A stretch of 64,000 bases of DNA, taken from positions 89,689,845 to 89,753,844 of the forward strand of contig NC_087062.1 of the NCBI RefSeq assembly GCF_963678635.1, written 5' to 3'. The translations under genes and the position numbers were made by a program. The notes under the pieces are model-generated. The model saw nothing but the letters and a program-made list of their open reading frames with translations, made no database searches and was not told the origin of the DNA. This DNA is from Symsagittifera roscoffensis. Taxonomy: Eukaryota > Xenacoelomorpha > Acoela > Convolutidae. Below, in pieces: positions 21,776 to 31,900 of this stretch. Numbering within the stretch: position 1 is the first letter of the stretch; every line of letters begins with the position of its first letter.

Positions 21776-23228
21776 GCAACATGGCCAACTAGCTCAGTAG
21801 TATGGAAGGTTAAGCATGTCGGACTAAAGTGAGATGGAATTGATAGCAGACTGCCACCGAGTAACGGAAGTGATTTCGACCACTGCTTTGGGATTTTACA
21901 GCATGACGAGCTCAATCGAATCACTAGATCGCCTGGAGCGTGCCCATGGGCTGGTTACGTCCTTAAGTGTGGAAGTGTTCCCTGGAACATTGCAGACTGA
22001 GCAGAAGATTGGAGGTTGGCGAGAGGCTCTAGAGAACGAGATGAATTTGAAAGACAGTGAGGCCTATCATAGACTTACTGGTTCGAATTATCTGGTGGGT
22101 TCGAGCTCCGCATCATATTGCAATAGTAGATACCCTACGCACATGGTGGTAATGGACGCGAGGACGCAGCAGGTGTTGGTCGACCAACTCATCTCTGCGC
22201 CAAAGTGCGTGAGATTGGCCAGGATGCCAGAAAGGTGGTATGATTTACTGACGAAGATCATTTGGGCCGTCCCGAAGAGATCTGAAGGCGAGTTGCAGGA
22301 CATAATGGGTGAAGATTTCATGAGGTTGAAGGAGGGTAACGTGACTGAATTCTAGAGAAAGAAGGCAAGTGGAGTGTTACCCACATAATTCCCCACCATT
22401 GATGAGAAAGACGACGTACATAGGATCATGACAGAAGTGGAACCGTTGCTGGGAGCTTCAGGGTACCGGACCCGAAGGAACATCTTGATGACCCATGGGG
22501 AATATCCTTGTCACTGCCTGGCGCAGACGTTATGGTACCCAAAACGCGGGAATCTGGTGTTAGTGTGGGACGTGGGGGAGTTGTACTCCACGGGGTTGCC
22601 CGGCCAAAATCAACCAGTGTCAATTGTGGTGGTTAGTGCCATGCTGGCCGTGAGATTGTTAGAAGCTAACGCGGGCACGAGTGAGCAGGAGACGGCTGTG
22701 CCGACACCCGAGCAAACTAAGTGAAGTTGAATAACGACTTAGATCTTTCCAGAACCACCTGCAAGGTTCTGAGGATACCCAAACCCATTGAGAGGGTATG
22801 GTCAAGGCAAAGGTGCAGTGATGACGTCATGGATGTATGAACGCGCGAAGCGTCATATGTCCAGGAACACGGAAGCCTATCAATCCTTCCAGCTAGATAT
22901 AGGATCGGGAGTCTATAAGATAGCATTCCTAACGCACAGGAACGCTGTTACCACAGCGGTGAAGCGAGTAGCTGGAGCGCCTTGTGCTACTGAAGCCGAA
23001 AAGAGAGAGGTCTTACAAGCTGACCTAGAACGGAATGTGAGCCTGTGTCTGCACAACAGCTTTTGCAGGAACCGGGAGCAAAAGGTGAATGTGGACTTGC
23101 TACCTTGTTGCAAACCGATGCTCTTAGAGCAGGTGAGTTGGGGCACGGCCCGCAACTCCGTGGAAATGCTGGAGAAAGTCCTAGACGACAGTGAGGCGGA
23201 AGAACAAGGACAAGAAGCAATGGAGTGA
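21738..23228 (+). pseudogene. unrecognised GC-rich cassette, segment 3
   Basis: Third segment, one frame from about 21738 to TGA 23226. In-frame stops: TAG 21798, TAA 21825, TAG 22353, TAA 22386, then TGA 22722, TGA 22728, TAG 22740 and TGA 22770. The intervening sequence is protein-like (for example ADCHRVTEVISTTALGFYS, LISAPKCVRLARMPERWYD, YPCHCLAQTLWYPKRGN, a Cys-containing C-terminal part with LLPCCKPMLLEQ) and ends acidic (DDSEAEEQGQEAME). I recognise no RT, integrase, transposase or helicase motif. The absence of known enzymes argues for a non-autonomous element or a captured gene. Confidence 0.45.
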
Positions 23229-23246
23229 AGACGAAGATGTGACACG

Positions 23247-23282
23247 AGATGGAAGTGAGAGCGAAGAGAGAAGGAGAAAAAC
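23247..23282 (+). other. purine-rich tract, candidate PPT
   Basis: An almost pure purine run (gagatggaagtgagagcgaa, then gagagaaggagaaaaa) directly follows the cassette. In an LTR element this is where a polypurine tract would precede the 3' LTR. No LTR follows; Copia gag sequence resumes within ~35 bases. The 3' LTR therefore seems lost. Confidence 0.3.
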
Positions 23283-23317
23283 TTAATTGTCTTTGTGCGA
23301 TGAAAATGATACCAATC

Positions 23318-23468
23318 AACTCTGAACAGCATCTCTGTTGGCTTCGCTAAATTCTTCAAATTCTACAACTAGGCTTTTATCTTCAATATAAGCTAGGAAT
23401 CGTTCACACCATACAGGATTTTCGGGTTTTCCATTAAAAATGAGCAGTTTATTTTGTTCGGAATACAT
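23318..23468 (-). pseudogene. Ty1/Copia gag, N-terminal part
   Basis: ATG at 23468 opens a 50-codon frame ending at TGA 23316-23318. It contains LLIFNGKPENPVWCERF and LAYIEDKSLVVEFEEF, the classic 'F-x-G-x-x-x-x-x-W...Y-L-x-D-K-x-L' start of Copia Gag. It begins ~31 bases after a Copia-type primer-binding-like site. Its continuation is at 18908-18631, beyond the inserted LTR-cassette element. Confidence 0.6.
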
Positions 23469-23498
23469 CAAGATTTTTGGTGCTTGGAAGCTTCAATC

Positions 23499-23509
23499 GC
23501 CCATAGCCT
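23499..23509 (-). other. candidate Copia primer-binding site
   Basis: Reads AGGCTATGGGCG on the minus strand (one base beyond either end included). Known: animal Copia elements such as Drosophila copia prime from an internal part of initiator tRNA-Met, giving a GGTTATGGGCCC-like site. The resemblance and the position just before gag support the call. Confidence 0.4.
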
Positions 23510-23511
23510 CT

Positions 23512-23766
23512 TATAATAATACGTCCCGATGTTTAATGATGAAAAGAATTTCTTATCATTCATTTTCCATGAAAGTGGTTTAAGTTAAAATGAACAACCT
23601 TTGTTTAACCGCATTATTTTTGATGTCATTTAAAAAGTTAAATATTAAATATTGTCAAAATTGTTTCATTTCTTTCTCGAATATAGCAGTTACATTTTCG
23701 TTTAGAGTCTTTCAGTTCTAAACAACCATGTCTGAAATTTGACCAATCACAGCGAGTATTGCAACA
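23512..23766 (-). repeat. Copia LTR (approximate), between pol end and gag start
   Basis: Begins on the minus strand with TGTTGCAATAC right after the purine-rich GAGGGGGAG that follows the pol stop, the usual Copia PPT/LTR junction. The other end is set by the candidate primer-binding site and is approximate. A clean CA terminus is not visible. Pol on one side and gag on the other means this LTR is shared by two tandem Copia copies. Confidence 0.45.
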
Positions 23767-23773
23767 CTCCCCC

Positions 23774-24147
23774 TCAAAAGGCACTTCCAAAGAGTACCTT
23801 GCATATCTGCGCCAAATGAACACGTGGAAGTCCTTTTGTCAGAACATCCGCAACCATAGCTGTAGTAGTAAGCTATTTTAACGTCATCTTACCAGAGCGA
23901 ATTGAAACTCGAATAAAGTGTACTCTAATGTCAATATGTTTGGCTCTCGATCTTGAAGCTGTTTCATGAGCTACACAGATTGCTCCTTGGTTGTTACTAA
24001 ACATAATATGGAGATTAGTTTTCTAATATACGCTCTCAAATACATCTTTCAATAACAAATTTTCCTGAGCCAAGGCTGATAGAGCCATATATTCCGATTC
24101 ACAGGTATAATGATACCAACGTTGTTTGGCAGCTCGCCAAAATACCG
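23774..24147 (-). pseudogene. Ty1/Copia pol, RNase H C-terminal fragment
   Basis: The minus-strand frame from 24147 to TGA 23774 shows YTCESEYMALSALAQENLLL, SNNQGAICVAHE, SRAKHIDIRVHFIR and ADVLTKGLPRVHLAQICKVL, the conserved end of Copia RNase H. Two in-frame TAG codons interrupt it (after ESVY and after KMTLK). Upstream pol is missing. Known function of the intact domain: degrades RNA in RNA-DNA hybrids during reverse transcription. Here it is a relic. Confidence 0.8.
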
Positions 24148-24896
24148 GTGAGTCTGAACATAAAATCAAACATTGGTTTTATGGGATGATTATGGCGGGT
24201 AAATTGTTCTGAAATTACACCAGAGTACTAAGGATAGCTATTTTTTTTCTTTTGCTCTGATGATTAGTTGTTTCAAAAAAACTGTCATAACATACTTTTA
24301 CCTGTAATTTTTTAAATACATTTTTCAAAAATTTCAAACAAAATGAAAAGGAATCTGCAGTTACCCAAAACTTAAATTACCGGATTGCGTATAATTATTC
24401 AGTACAAGTTCCGTTTAGTGTTACTTATACAACCGAGGGAATCGATCCGTATTTTTTTTGGGTTCCGGGTATTCTGGCTAGAATTAATTGCAGCTAAAGC
24501 CAAAGTCGTGGCTTTCGAGTTTTCTGGTGAACAATGAAGATTGTGCAAAGAACGTTGAATGACTGATCGAAACCGTTTTCAAAGTTTTTAGGTATTTTTT
24601 CACCAGCGAATTTATAGGGTTTGGGTCGGGGTGAGGGGCGTATGCTTTTTTCCTTTCAGGAATTCGACCCTCTACCGACTCAAAGCGTCATCCTTTGTAC
24701 TAATTTGAGATAGCCATTTTCAGCCCTACAATTTTTCCAAAGGCACCTTTACCGCCAATGCATACTAATTTTAAGGGAGGAGCTCGTACCGAAAAAAAAA
24801 CGCGATTTTTTATCAACGTTTTCCAAAATGTGCCTAAGAACACCTTTATTGGCTTTTTTTTCCAGCCAAAAGTTTGATCAAAATGAAATGTTTACA
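24148..24896. other. gene-free stretch
   Basis: AT-rich, with no further Copia pol recognisable and no other ORF of note. Confidence 0.35.
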
Positions 24897-25955
24897 AAGA
24901 AGCGAAGTGGGGCTTCACGCCACTTGCAAGATACCCCACACACATAGCATTGCAAGCGAGCTGACAAAAAATGAAACAAACCCACCAAGTCGAAAAAAAC
25001 CAGCACTACAAAGTTTTCAGAAATTTGTTTGGAATGATGTTCAATTTGTCAAAAAAAACGTACAAACACTTAATGACTCGCGTTTAAAAAGTAGTCAGAC
25101 AAAAAATTGATTGGCAACTAAGCCGGCAACAGTTGTTAAGAATCCTGTTGAGTAAAATTGCTTTCAAATGAAAAAAATTTGAAAATTCCGAAAACCTAAA
25201 TTTTTGCCCTCCCCCTCCGGAAACACAAAAAAGCTTAAAAATCTTCTTTTCCTTTAAAACAAAGCTTAGCTAAGTCTCTCATACTCAATAAAACATAAGC
25301 AAGAACAATTGAAGCTCAGCAAACTAAAGAAAAAAAACGACAAAGAAATACAAACTTAGTTAGTTTACAAATTACAGTAACAAATCAAAATTATTTCAGT
25401 TACAATTCAAAAAACACTACAGCCCAGCAAAAATCAGTATCAAGGCAACTAAGCCGACAAAACATAAGCAGACACAAAACAGCTCGACAATTTTTTGAAA
25501 TGGAATAATTCCCTTGTGAAAAAAAAAGTTCTGACCAGATTCAAACACCGGACCTTCACCACCTCATGCGCAGTATTAATCTCAAAAACCAGGTGGGCCT
25601 GAAAATCAATTTTGAATTTGATGTAAGCCAAGCTATCATATATTTTTATGTAAAAATTTTCTAAGAAGAAAAAAATCCCTGATACAGCAACTAGGCCGGC
25701 AAAACATAATCAGACTAACGATACTCCGAAATTGCTTTTAAAACGGAAAACTTTGTCTTCACAAACTTAAGACATTACATCTTAAGAAAACTGTCAGAAG
25801 TAACAGTAGACCGGTAGTTTATCTCAGATTTGCACGTGTGCACCTGAATGAAGTCTAGGGACTCAACTGACTTTGTTAAATAGGATGTTAACCCGAAAAA
25901 AGTCTATATTTCAGTCTGATAACGCTTGCTTATTGCAAGCGTAATAAGGATTCGG
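24897..25955 (+). repeat. interspersed repeat family B, copy 2
   Basis: Starts with GAAGTGGGGCTTCACGCC then ACTTGCAAGATACC. It has internal blocks AACTAAGCCGACAAAACATA (25446 onward) and a variant at 25688, a tRNA-like B-box segment (25533-25590), and ends with a hairpin ACGCTTGC (25922-25929), TTATT, GCAAGCGT (25935-25942). Compared with the 10085 copy, one stem base differs (C to G) and its partner differs to match (G to C). Confidence 0.6.
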
Positions 25956-26577
25956 GAAAACTCAGAAAATCAATTTGGTCGACCTACAAAAATTGACAAA
26001 AATGTCGAAATTTTTTAGAAAAAACGCCCTCCTCGAGAAAGTCCTAGATTGGCGCATGGGCATATTATACTTTTCTCTGCGTATTTTATGACATTGAATT
26101 CAGTTTTTAATTACCGAAATTTATGGCAGTTAATTTTCTTGTTGACTTGTAATTACGGATAATAACATTTTGTTTACGTGTGAAACGAAATTTGTGAATC
26201 AGTCAGCCCGAAACCGATCTACCTCAGAACTGAGACGAGTCAGGAACACCGGGTTTTACCGGATTTTGAAAGCCAGATTGCGGAAGACCAAACAGTGCTA
26301 TCTATACACACTTTCTACGCACAGGTGAAAAACGTTATTAACAGGATCATATTTTTTTAAGCTGAGGAGTTTCATGGAAAAAAAATAAGCTAGAAGAGCC
26401 ATAGAGTTAGTTAAAAACAATGTTTTTGACAACTTAAGAGTACAAAAATGGTCACCAAGTAAGAAGTGGCGTGCATCGCTAAATTGTTAACTTCTTCTGC
26501 TGGTTCTAAATTCTCAGCAGTTAGAAGTTTGAAAAAATCCTGCTCATTTATCAGAGAAGGCTCTAAATATTCCGTTT
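25956..26577. repeat. family C-related flank, Gypsy target site
   Basis: Non-coding. The segment 26345-26470 resembles 46380-46500 ('aagctgaggagtttcatgga' versus 'ggctaaggagttttatgagg'). This places the Gypsy insertion site inside an interspersed repeat. Confidence 0.4.
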
Positions 26578-26582
26578 GCCCT
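26578..26582. other. target-site duplication, left (GCCCT)
   Basis: GCCCT immediately precedes the left LTR and recurs immediately after the right LTR at 34004-34008. A related uninterrupted repeat at about 46725-46755 reads TCTGCCCTCTATCGTCGG, giving an empty-site paralogue. Confidence 0.9.
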
Positions 26583-26861
26583 TGTGAAACGTCGAAAGAC
26601 AGTTTAAAACAAGAATCAATTCTCCTTGTTATTTTAACATATAGATAATATAGATAGATTAGTATTTAAATAATGTCATGACAATAGAAGTAAATACAAC
26701 TTAAATCTTTCATAAGTTGAACAGAGAATGAATAGAGCGCATGCTGTTAAGGTTCAAGTGGATTGGCAGGTCGGTAACGACCTTGACCGATAATGGAGTT
26801 TAGCACGAATAGCTAGCACACTGATGACGTCATGTTTAAGACTAAACAACGACGCACCACA
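26583..26861 (-). repeat. Gypsy 3' LTR (279 bp)
   Basis: On the minus strand starts TGTGGTGCGTCG and ends GTTTCACA. Same length and, by eye, the same sequence as the LTR at 33725-34003. It contains the palindrome TGACGTCA (CRE-like) near 26825, which could be a promoter element of the LTR. Confidence 0.93.
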
Positions 26862-26874
26862 TTTCCCCCTCTCG
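26862..26874 (-). other. Gypsy polypurine tract
   Basis: GAGAGGGGGAAA on the minus strand directly abuts the 3' LTR, the expected site of plus-strand priming. Confidence 0.8.
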
Positions 26875-27039
26875 GGAAAAGAATTCAAACCGTGTTTGAA
26901 TTTCTTTACTCTTAAGTACAAAATTAATAAATGCGCTTTTACATATGAAACCGTGAAGAACATCAGGTAGACAAAGAGATTTATGGAGATGACTATCATA
27001 GATAAAGGTTTGATATGAATTTAAAGATTATGGCGAGAA

Positions 27040-27318
27040 CAAGATACAAAAATTTGTATAATTTCTGGACCAAATGCTGAATTGATAAATGCGAAAGTTT
27101 TAATTAGACAAGGTACGATAGTTTGTATGATTTCTGGACCAAATGCTGAATTCGATAAATGCAAAAGTTTCATTTATCTGACCAACATGAAGTTTTACAA
27201 ATAGAAATTTGGTATAAAGTTTAAAGTTTTTAGCAAATACAGGGTACAATAGTTTGTTTAAGTTCTGGACCAAATGCCGAATTCGATAAATACAAAAGTT
27301 TTATCTATCTGACCGACG
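27040..27318 (-). repeat. three-copy tandem repeat in Gypsy 3' UTR
   Basis: Three diverged copies containing TTCTGGACCAAATGC, GAATTCGATAAATGCAAAAG and TTTATCTGACC lie at about 27053-27105, 27113-27190 and 27243-27318. They fall between the ORF2 stop and the polypurine tract. Unit spacing is uneven (about 65 and 130 bp). Confidence 0.7.
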
Positions 27319-28980
27319 CGAAGGATAGTCGGAAGTACTCGTTTTGGGGAAACGAATAAATTTCCTATGTTTTGGGGAATCCTCGGGTATATCAGCCCGA
27401 GACTGGCTTACTTGATTAGGACGATCAGAACCGGACACGACAAAACGGACTTTCTTATCTGGAGAGGCAGGAGTTGACGGAGGCGTAGTTGTTGACTGAG
27501 ACTGAATGACATTAACTGAGTGTATAATAGGGCTACCGTAGAATGTAGTTTGCTTTTTCCGTCGAGAAGAAGATCGTGACGAATTTGACGAAGAAGACAT
27601 ATTCCCATCCTGTTCCGAAAGCATGCCGTGACTATCTTGGGTGTTAGAGCCCGATGCTACCAATTTTGATGAAGTTCCTACTTGTGACTTCGAGATTGAC
27701 GATTCTTCGTCTGAAGAGATGGGAATAAGATCTGAGCCTACTGGGGTCATTATTGGAATTGGCGCCTTTGACTTGATGCTAATAGGAATTTCCGCTCCTG
27801 AATTGCCAGACTTAGAGGAAGAGACAATAACTGTAGATTTCGGTTTGACGTTAATACATCTTGGTTTGACGCTAATAGGAGCCTCTGTTCCTGGATTACC
27901 CGACGTAGAGGAAGAAACTGTCAAGTCTACCACCGGAGTAGAATGCTGTGGATACGGGATGTTCTGTATACCCGGAGCCTCCGAAGTTGCATCTTCCCTT
28001 AATTTCGACGCCACCATTTGACTGCGGGGTGGAGTATGTGAAACTGGCATAGAGGGGAATTTCGAATGAGCAGGCACGTACACTGTTTTCGCTGAAATAC
28101 GTTGCCTGGAACCCGATTGTTTGAGAGGCCTATTGTCTTCCGATGATGATGTTGAAGATGGCACGTTTGGGCGTTTCTTCCCTTTCTTCACAGGAGTTAG
28201 TTGTTTTCCTGAAAAACTTAGAGGGGTTGATTTAAGACGCACTGCCAAGTGATTCCTTCTAATAACTTTCCCTTTATCAGAAATATATGTGGAATCAGTG
28301 ATCCGCACGATTTTGCCCTTATAAGGTTTGAAAAGTTCTCTGCCAGACTTCCTATTTAGGAATTTCCGAAAAATTTCGACCTTATTTGGTTCGTTCAATA
28401 CTAAATAGTCCAAATTACGTTTTGGCAACGAAGGGCGAATTTGTTCCGTTGGCATTTGGTTCCGGAATCTGAGGGTACCAGCGGACAAGTTCGAACGAAG
28501 AGTGGCTGCGAGGATTTGATTTCTCTCCGTCAGGGTCTTCAGGGCTTTGACTCCCTCCTGATGTGTCAGAGACTTTTTCAATGACAACCACTGGTTTGCG
28601 GATTGTGCCAAGCTCTCCAGTGCACGGTAGTGGGGTGTATCCGCTACTGAGTCTGTGGTTCCACCAAAATGTGGAGACACCGTCGGGCTTGATTGCCCTT
28701 TCTTGACAACTTTGATTCTGGGACGACTATCGCACTGCTCCCGTCGCTGCTCTGGTGTGAGCAAGTCCCGTTCCAAACGTTGGTTGTCTAAATGAATTCC
28801 CGAAGTTAAACGATCAGTCGCTATAGATAGCTTCGTATTCGGAGGACGACCGAAATGAAGTTCAAACGGGGAGACCCCGGTAACTGAATTTTTTGTAACC
28901 CGGATATCTTCAATAATATTCCTAAGGGTATCCTGAACATTAGAGAAATCCGAACTTAACCGAGAGGCGCCCAAAGACGC
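27301..28980 (-). CDS. Gypsy integrase C-terminal end plus long Ser/Thr-rich tail (frame-broken from gag-pol)
   Basis: The frame is open from 28980 to the stop at 27301. It starts with residues that follow the integrase core (SNVQDTLRNIIEDIRVTKN, GVSPFELHFGRPPN), a region every Gypsy integrase has just after the catalytic Glu. It then has a basic part with an ITDSTYISDKGKVIRRNHL stretch and a ~270-residue Ser/Pro/Thr-rich, low-complexity tail with repeated SSS(T/K)SGN(P/S)G(T/A)E. There is no ATG at its head and no initiation context, so it belongs to the gag-pol reading in the -1 frame. The tail has no recognised chromodomain. It may be a host-factor or targeting extension. Confidence 0.75.
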   Translation of the reverse strand, partial: ASLGASRLSSDFSNVQDTLRNIIEDIRVTKNSVTGVSPFELHFGRPPNTKLSIATDRLTSGIHLDNQRLERDLLTPEQRREQCDSRPRIKVVKKGQSSPTVSPHFGGTTDSVADTPHYRALESLAQSANQWLSLKKSLTHQEGVKALKTLTERNQILAATLRSNLSAGTLRFRNQMPTEQIRPSLPKRNLDYLVLNEPNKVEIFRKFLNRKSGRELFKPYKGKIVRITDSTYISDKGKVIRRNHLAVRLKSTPLSFSGKQLTPVKKGKKRPNVPSSTSSSEDNRPLKQSGSRQRISAKTVYVPAHSKFPSMPVSHTPPRSQMVASKLREDATSEAPGIQNIPYPQHSTPVVDLTVSSSTSGNPGTEAPISVKPRCINVKPKSTVIVSSSKSGNSGAEIPISIKSKAPIPIMTPVGSDLIPISSDEESSISKSQVGTSSKLVASGSNTQDSHGMLSEQDGNMSSSSNSSRSSSRRKKQTTFYGSPIIHSVNVIQSQSTTTPPSTPASPDKKVRFVVSGSDRPNQVSQSRADIPEDSPKHRKFIRFPKTSTSDYPSRRSDR

Positions 28981-31900
28981 TTAATTGTTTGTATCGACCG
29001 TTCGACTAAACCACAGCCACGGTGGTCCCCCACCGGACAAAAATATTGTACAATATTTTTCTCTAGGCAAAAATTTTGCACTAATTTATTTTTAAAACCT
29101 GAGTACTGGTCTGTTTTAATAGATCTGGGGATACTGTGCTGTTGAATATATGACTTGAGAAACTTAATGATCTTCCGTCCTCCCGTGGAACGCGTAATCA
29201 TAGCCGATGGATATTTTGAATAACGGTCGATTGCGACCAAGATATAAATACTATTACCAAATGAGTCAAGTAGAGGGCCTGCGTAATCAAGTTGCAGCTC
29301 TTCATTAGGACCCGATAAAAGAGGTAAAGGCTTGGATGAATTAAATGATACGTTCGCTTTCAAATTCTTACCAAACTTTGTGCACTGAGGACAATCTTTG
29401 CACAGTTGGATAATGTCCCGATGCATTCGGGGCCACCAGATGTATTGTGCTGCGTCAACCATTGCTAACTGACCCGCATGCGATCTATGGAGTCGAGATA
29501 ACAAAGTTTTGCGTAGACACATGGGAATAGCGATCCTATTATCCACCACAACACAGCCATCAACTACCGCTGCACAATGCCAAAATGATTTAATGTAGGA
29601 ATCGATACGGCAAAATCCTTCGTAATCCCGGTTGATAATTGCTCGTTTCATGAGGCTTAAACTGGCATCTTCATCCGTGAGCTCCGACAATACATCTGAG
29701 TCCAGAATTCCCACCAGTCCGGTTAACGATTTCTGGTCCGCAGCGACCACTGGTGACTTTAAGATCTCGAGACTGTTGACTGACTGAGATTGTTGTTTTG
29801 GTATCCTGCCCCGTTTGGACCTGAAATTCGCTAGAATACGGGCGTATTGACTCCTCAGTTCTACTCCTCGTTGAACTGTTGAAGATCTTCTGGGTCGAAC
29901 AGCCCCCGCGCGAAACCGCGGCCGGGCTCTATCTGAGGAGAACCAATGTTGAGTGACCGGCAGATACTGATTTAACAACTGCTCGAAACTGTCGTTTGTG
30001 TTGTTGGTACTTTTGATGGGATTCATTGCAGTCTGAAAATGAAAAGCACTCAAACTAATTGTACTCCAACCAATCCGATATGATGAAATCAAGACAAAAA
30101 AATTGATTATTAATGCCAACAGATGACAAAAGCTCACGGCCAAAGTAATAATCCACAATGAAATTAGAAATGGCAGACAAATTGTGATCCATGCTGAGGA
30201 AGTGACAAAATTCGGCATGTTAATACTCGACGCTGATTGGCTAGAATACGAGCCAACACGTTGGACGCCCTCTAGCGGAGAAGAAATCGATAGATTAGAG
30301 GAGTTATTTTGACTAATGGCTAACATTTTGTCGCCCTCTAGCGGATATAAACTTTCCGATGTAGGTTGAATGTCTTGAAATAAGACGCCCTCTACCGGTA
30401 TATTTCCAAAATTGTTCGATGTAACAAGTGAACTATTGATATCGGGACAATTGATCCGAGAATGACAATTTCCCAATAACTCAACTAGGTTAATTTGATC
30501 AGGTACGACATGATCCTGACTTATTTCCGCGGTATTGGATAACTCCTCAGTTGAAGTATGATGCTTGGCCCAACCGTCCAAGAATTCACATGCATCAAAG
30601 AATCGACTAATGCATTTGACGACATATTGTTCGTCAAAACTACTCGGTCGTGGAGCTTCAAATGTTGGGAAACGAGATAAGTAATCCACGATTCCTAGCT
30701 TACAGCCGGAGATATGGAAAATATCGAAATCGAAAGGTAATAACCTATCAGCCCATCTGGTTAAACGTGACTGATAAGTTTTGTTTCCGCGGTTCGTCTT
30801 CAATGCAGATATGATTGCTTTGTGATCAGTTAGAATCACGAAATGATTCCCTAACAAGTACGTTCGGAAATGCTCACACGACCATACAATTGCTAGTAGT
30901 TCTAATTCATTGGTACTGTATTTCTTCTCCTGATCGTTTAGAAAACGTGATGCAAAAGCAATTGGCACCCAAACATCCTCTTCTATCTCCTGCTCTAATG
31001 CTGCACCCAGTCCACTATGACTAGCGTCACATTTCACCCGCGAGTTCCGACTTTGGTCATAGTGATACATTTTTGTTATGTTCGCGATCAACTGCAAGAT
31101 GTTGCGAAACGCCATTTGCTGACATTCCCCCCACTCAAATTTGCTTTTATTACCTGCCGTCAGTGACGGGCGTAATTGGTCGGAATGGACCTGAAGATTC
31201 GGCAAAAACCGTTGTAGATGGTTGAGTATGCCCATGAATGAACGGAGTTGTTTGAGTGTCCTTGGTGGTTCCAGAGCAAGTACTGCCTCTATCTTAGAAC
31301 GTTTCGGTCTGTATCCTTCTGAATCAATATCGTATCCTAACCAAGATAATTGATTTAAGGAAAACTCGCATTTCGAAAATTTCAGAGCAAAACCTTCTTT
31401 ATCCAGACGACTTATCACCTTGTCTACCAGAATATTATGATCCTCGACTGAGCCCTTCGAAACAATCAGAATATCATCAAGGAAACAAAATACTCCTGAC
31501 AGACCCTGGAGAGTATTGTCCATCGCTTTTTGGAATTCCTTTGGCATGTCCGTAAGACCATAAAACCCCATCTTGAACCGATACGTACCAGTTTGTTCTC
31601 CGCAGACGATATTAAAATTGCAATGTCGGCTAATTTCCTCACTGAGCGGAATCTGGCTGAAGGCATATTTTAAATCTAAGGACGTAAACCAAACATCTCC
31701 TGAAATATCCGACGTGATTATCTGGGCGGCTGAGTCCAATAGTTCTAACAAATTTGGCATTTGGTAATGATTCTTATGAATTTGTTCATTCAAAGGTTTA
31801 GCATCCATAGCTAATTTCACAGAACCATCTTTCTTCGCCGTAATTACGATCGGAGAGATGAAATACTCACTGGTACGTTTATTCAATTTAACCACGTGCC

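Noticed and set aside
19863-23228. Alternative genetic code (stops read as Gln/Arg) in the cassette
   Set aside because: The Gypsy, BEL, CDC27 and Capicua-like frames use the standard code with normal stops, and three frame changes also break the cassette. Decay is simpler.
22913-23359. 148-codon minus-strand ORF
   Set aside because: Antisense shadow of cassette segment 3; Ser/Phe-rich composition typical of a shadow frame.
28956-28980. Programmed frameshift in Gypsy integrase
   Set aside because: TTTGGGC is not in the required phase relative to the upstream frame, and recoding inside integrase would be exceptional.
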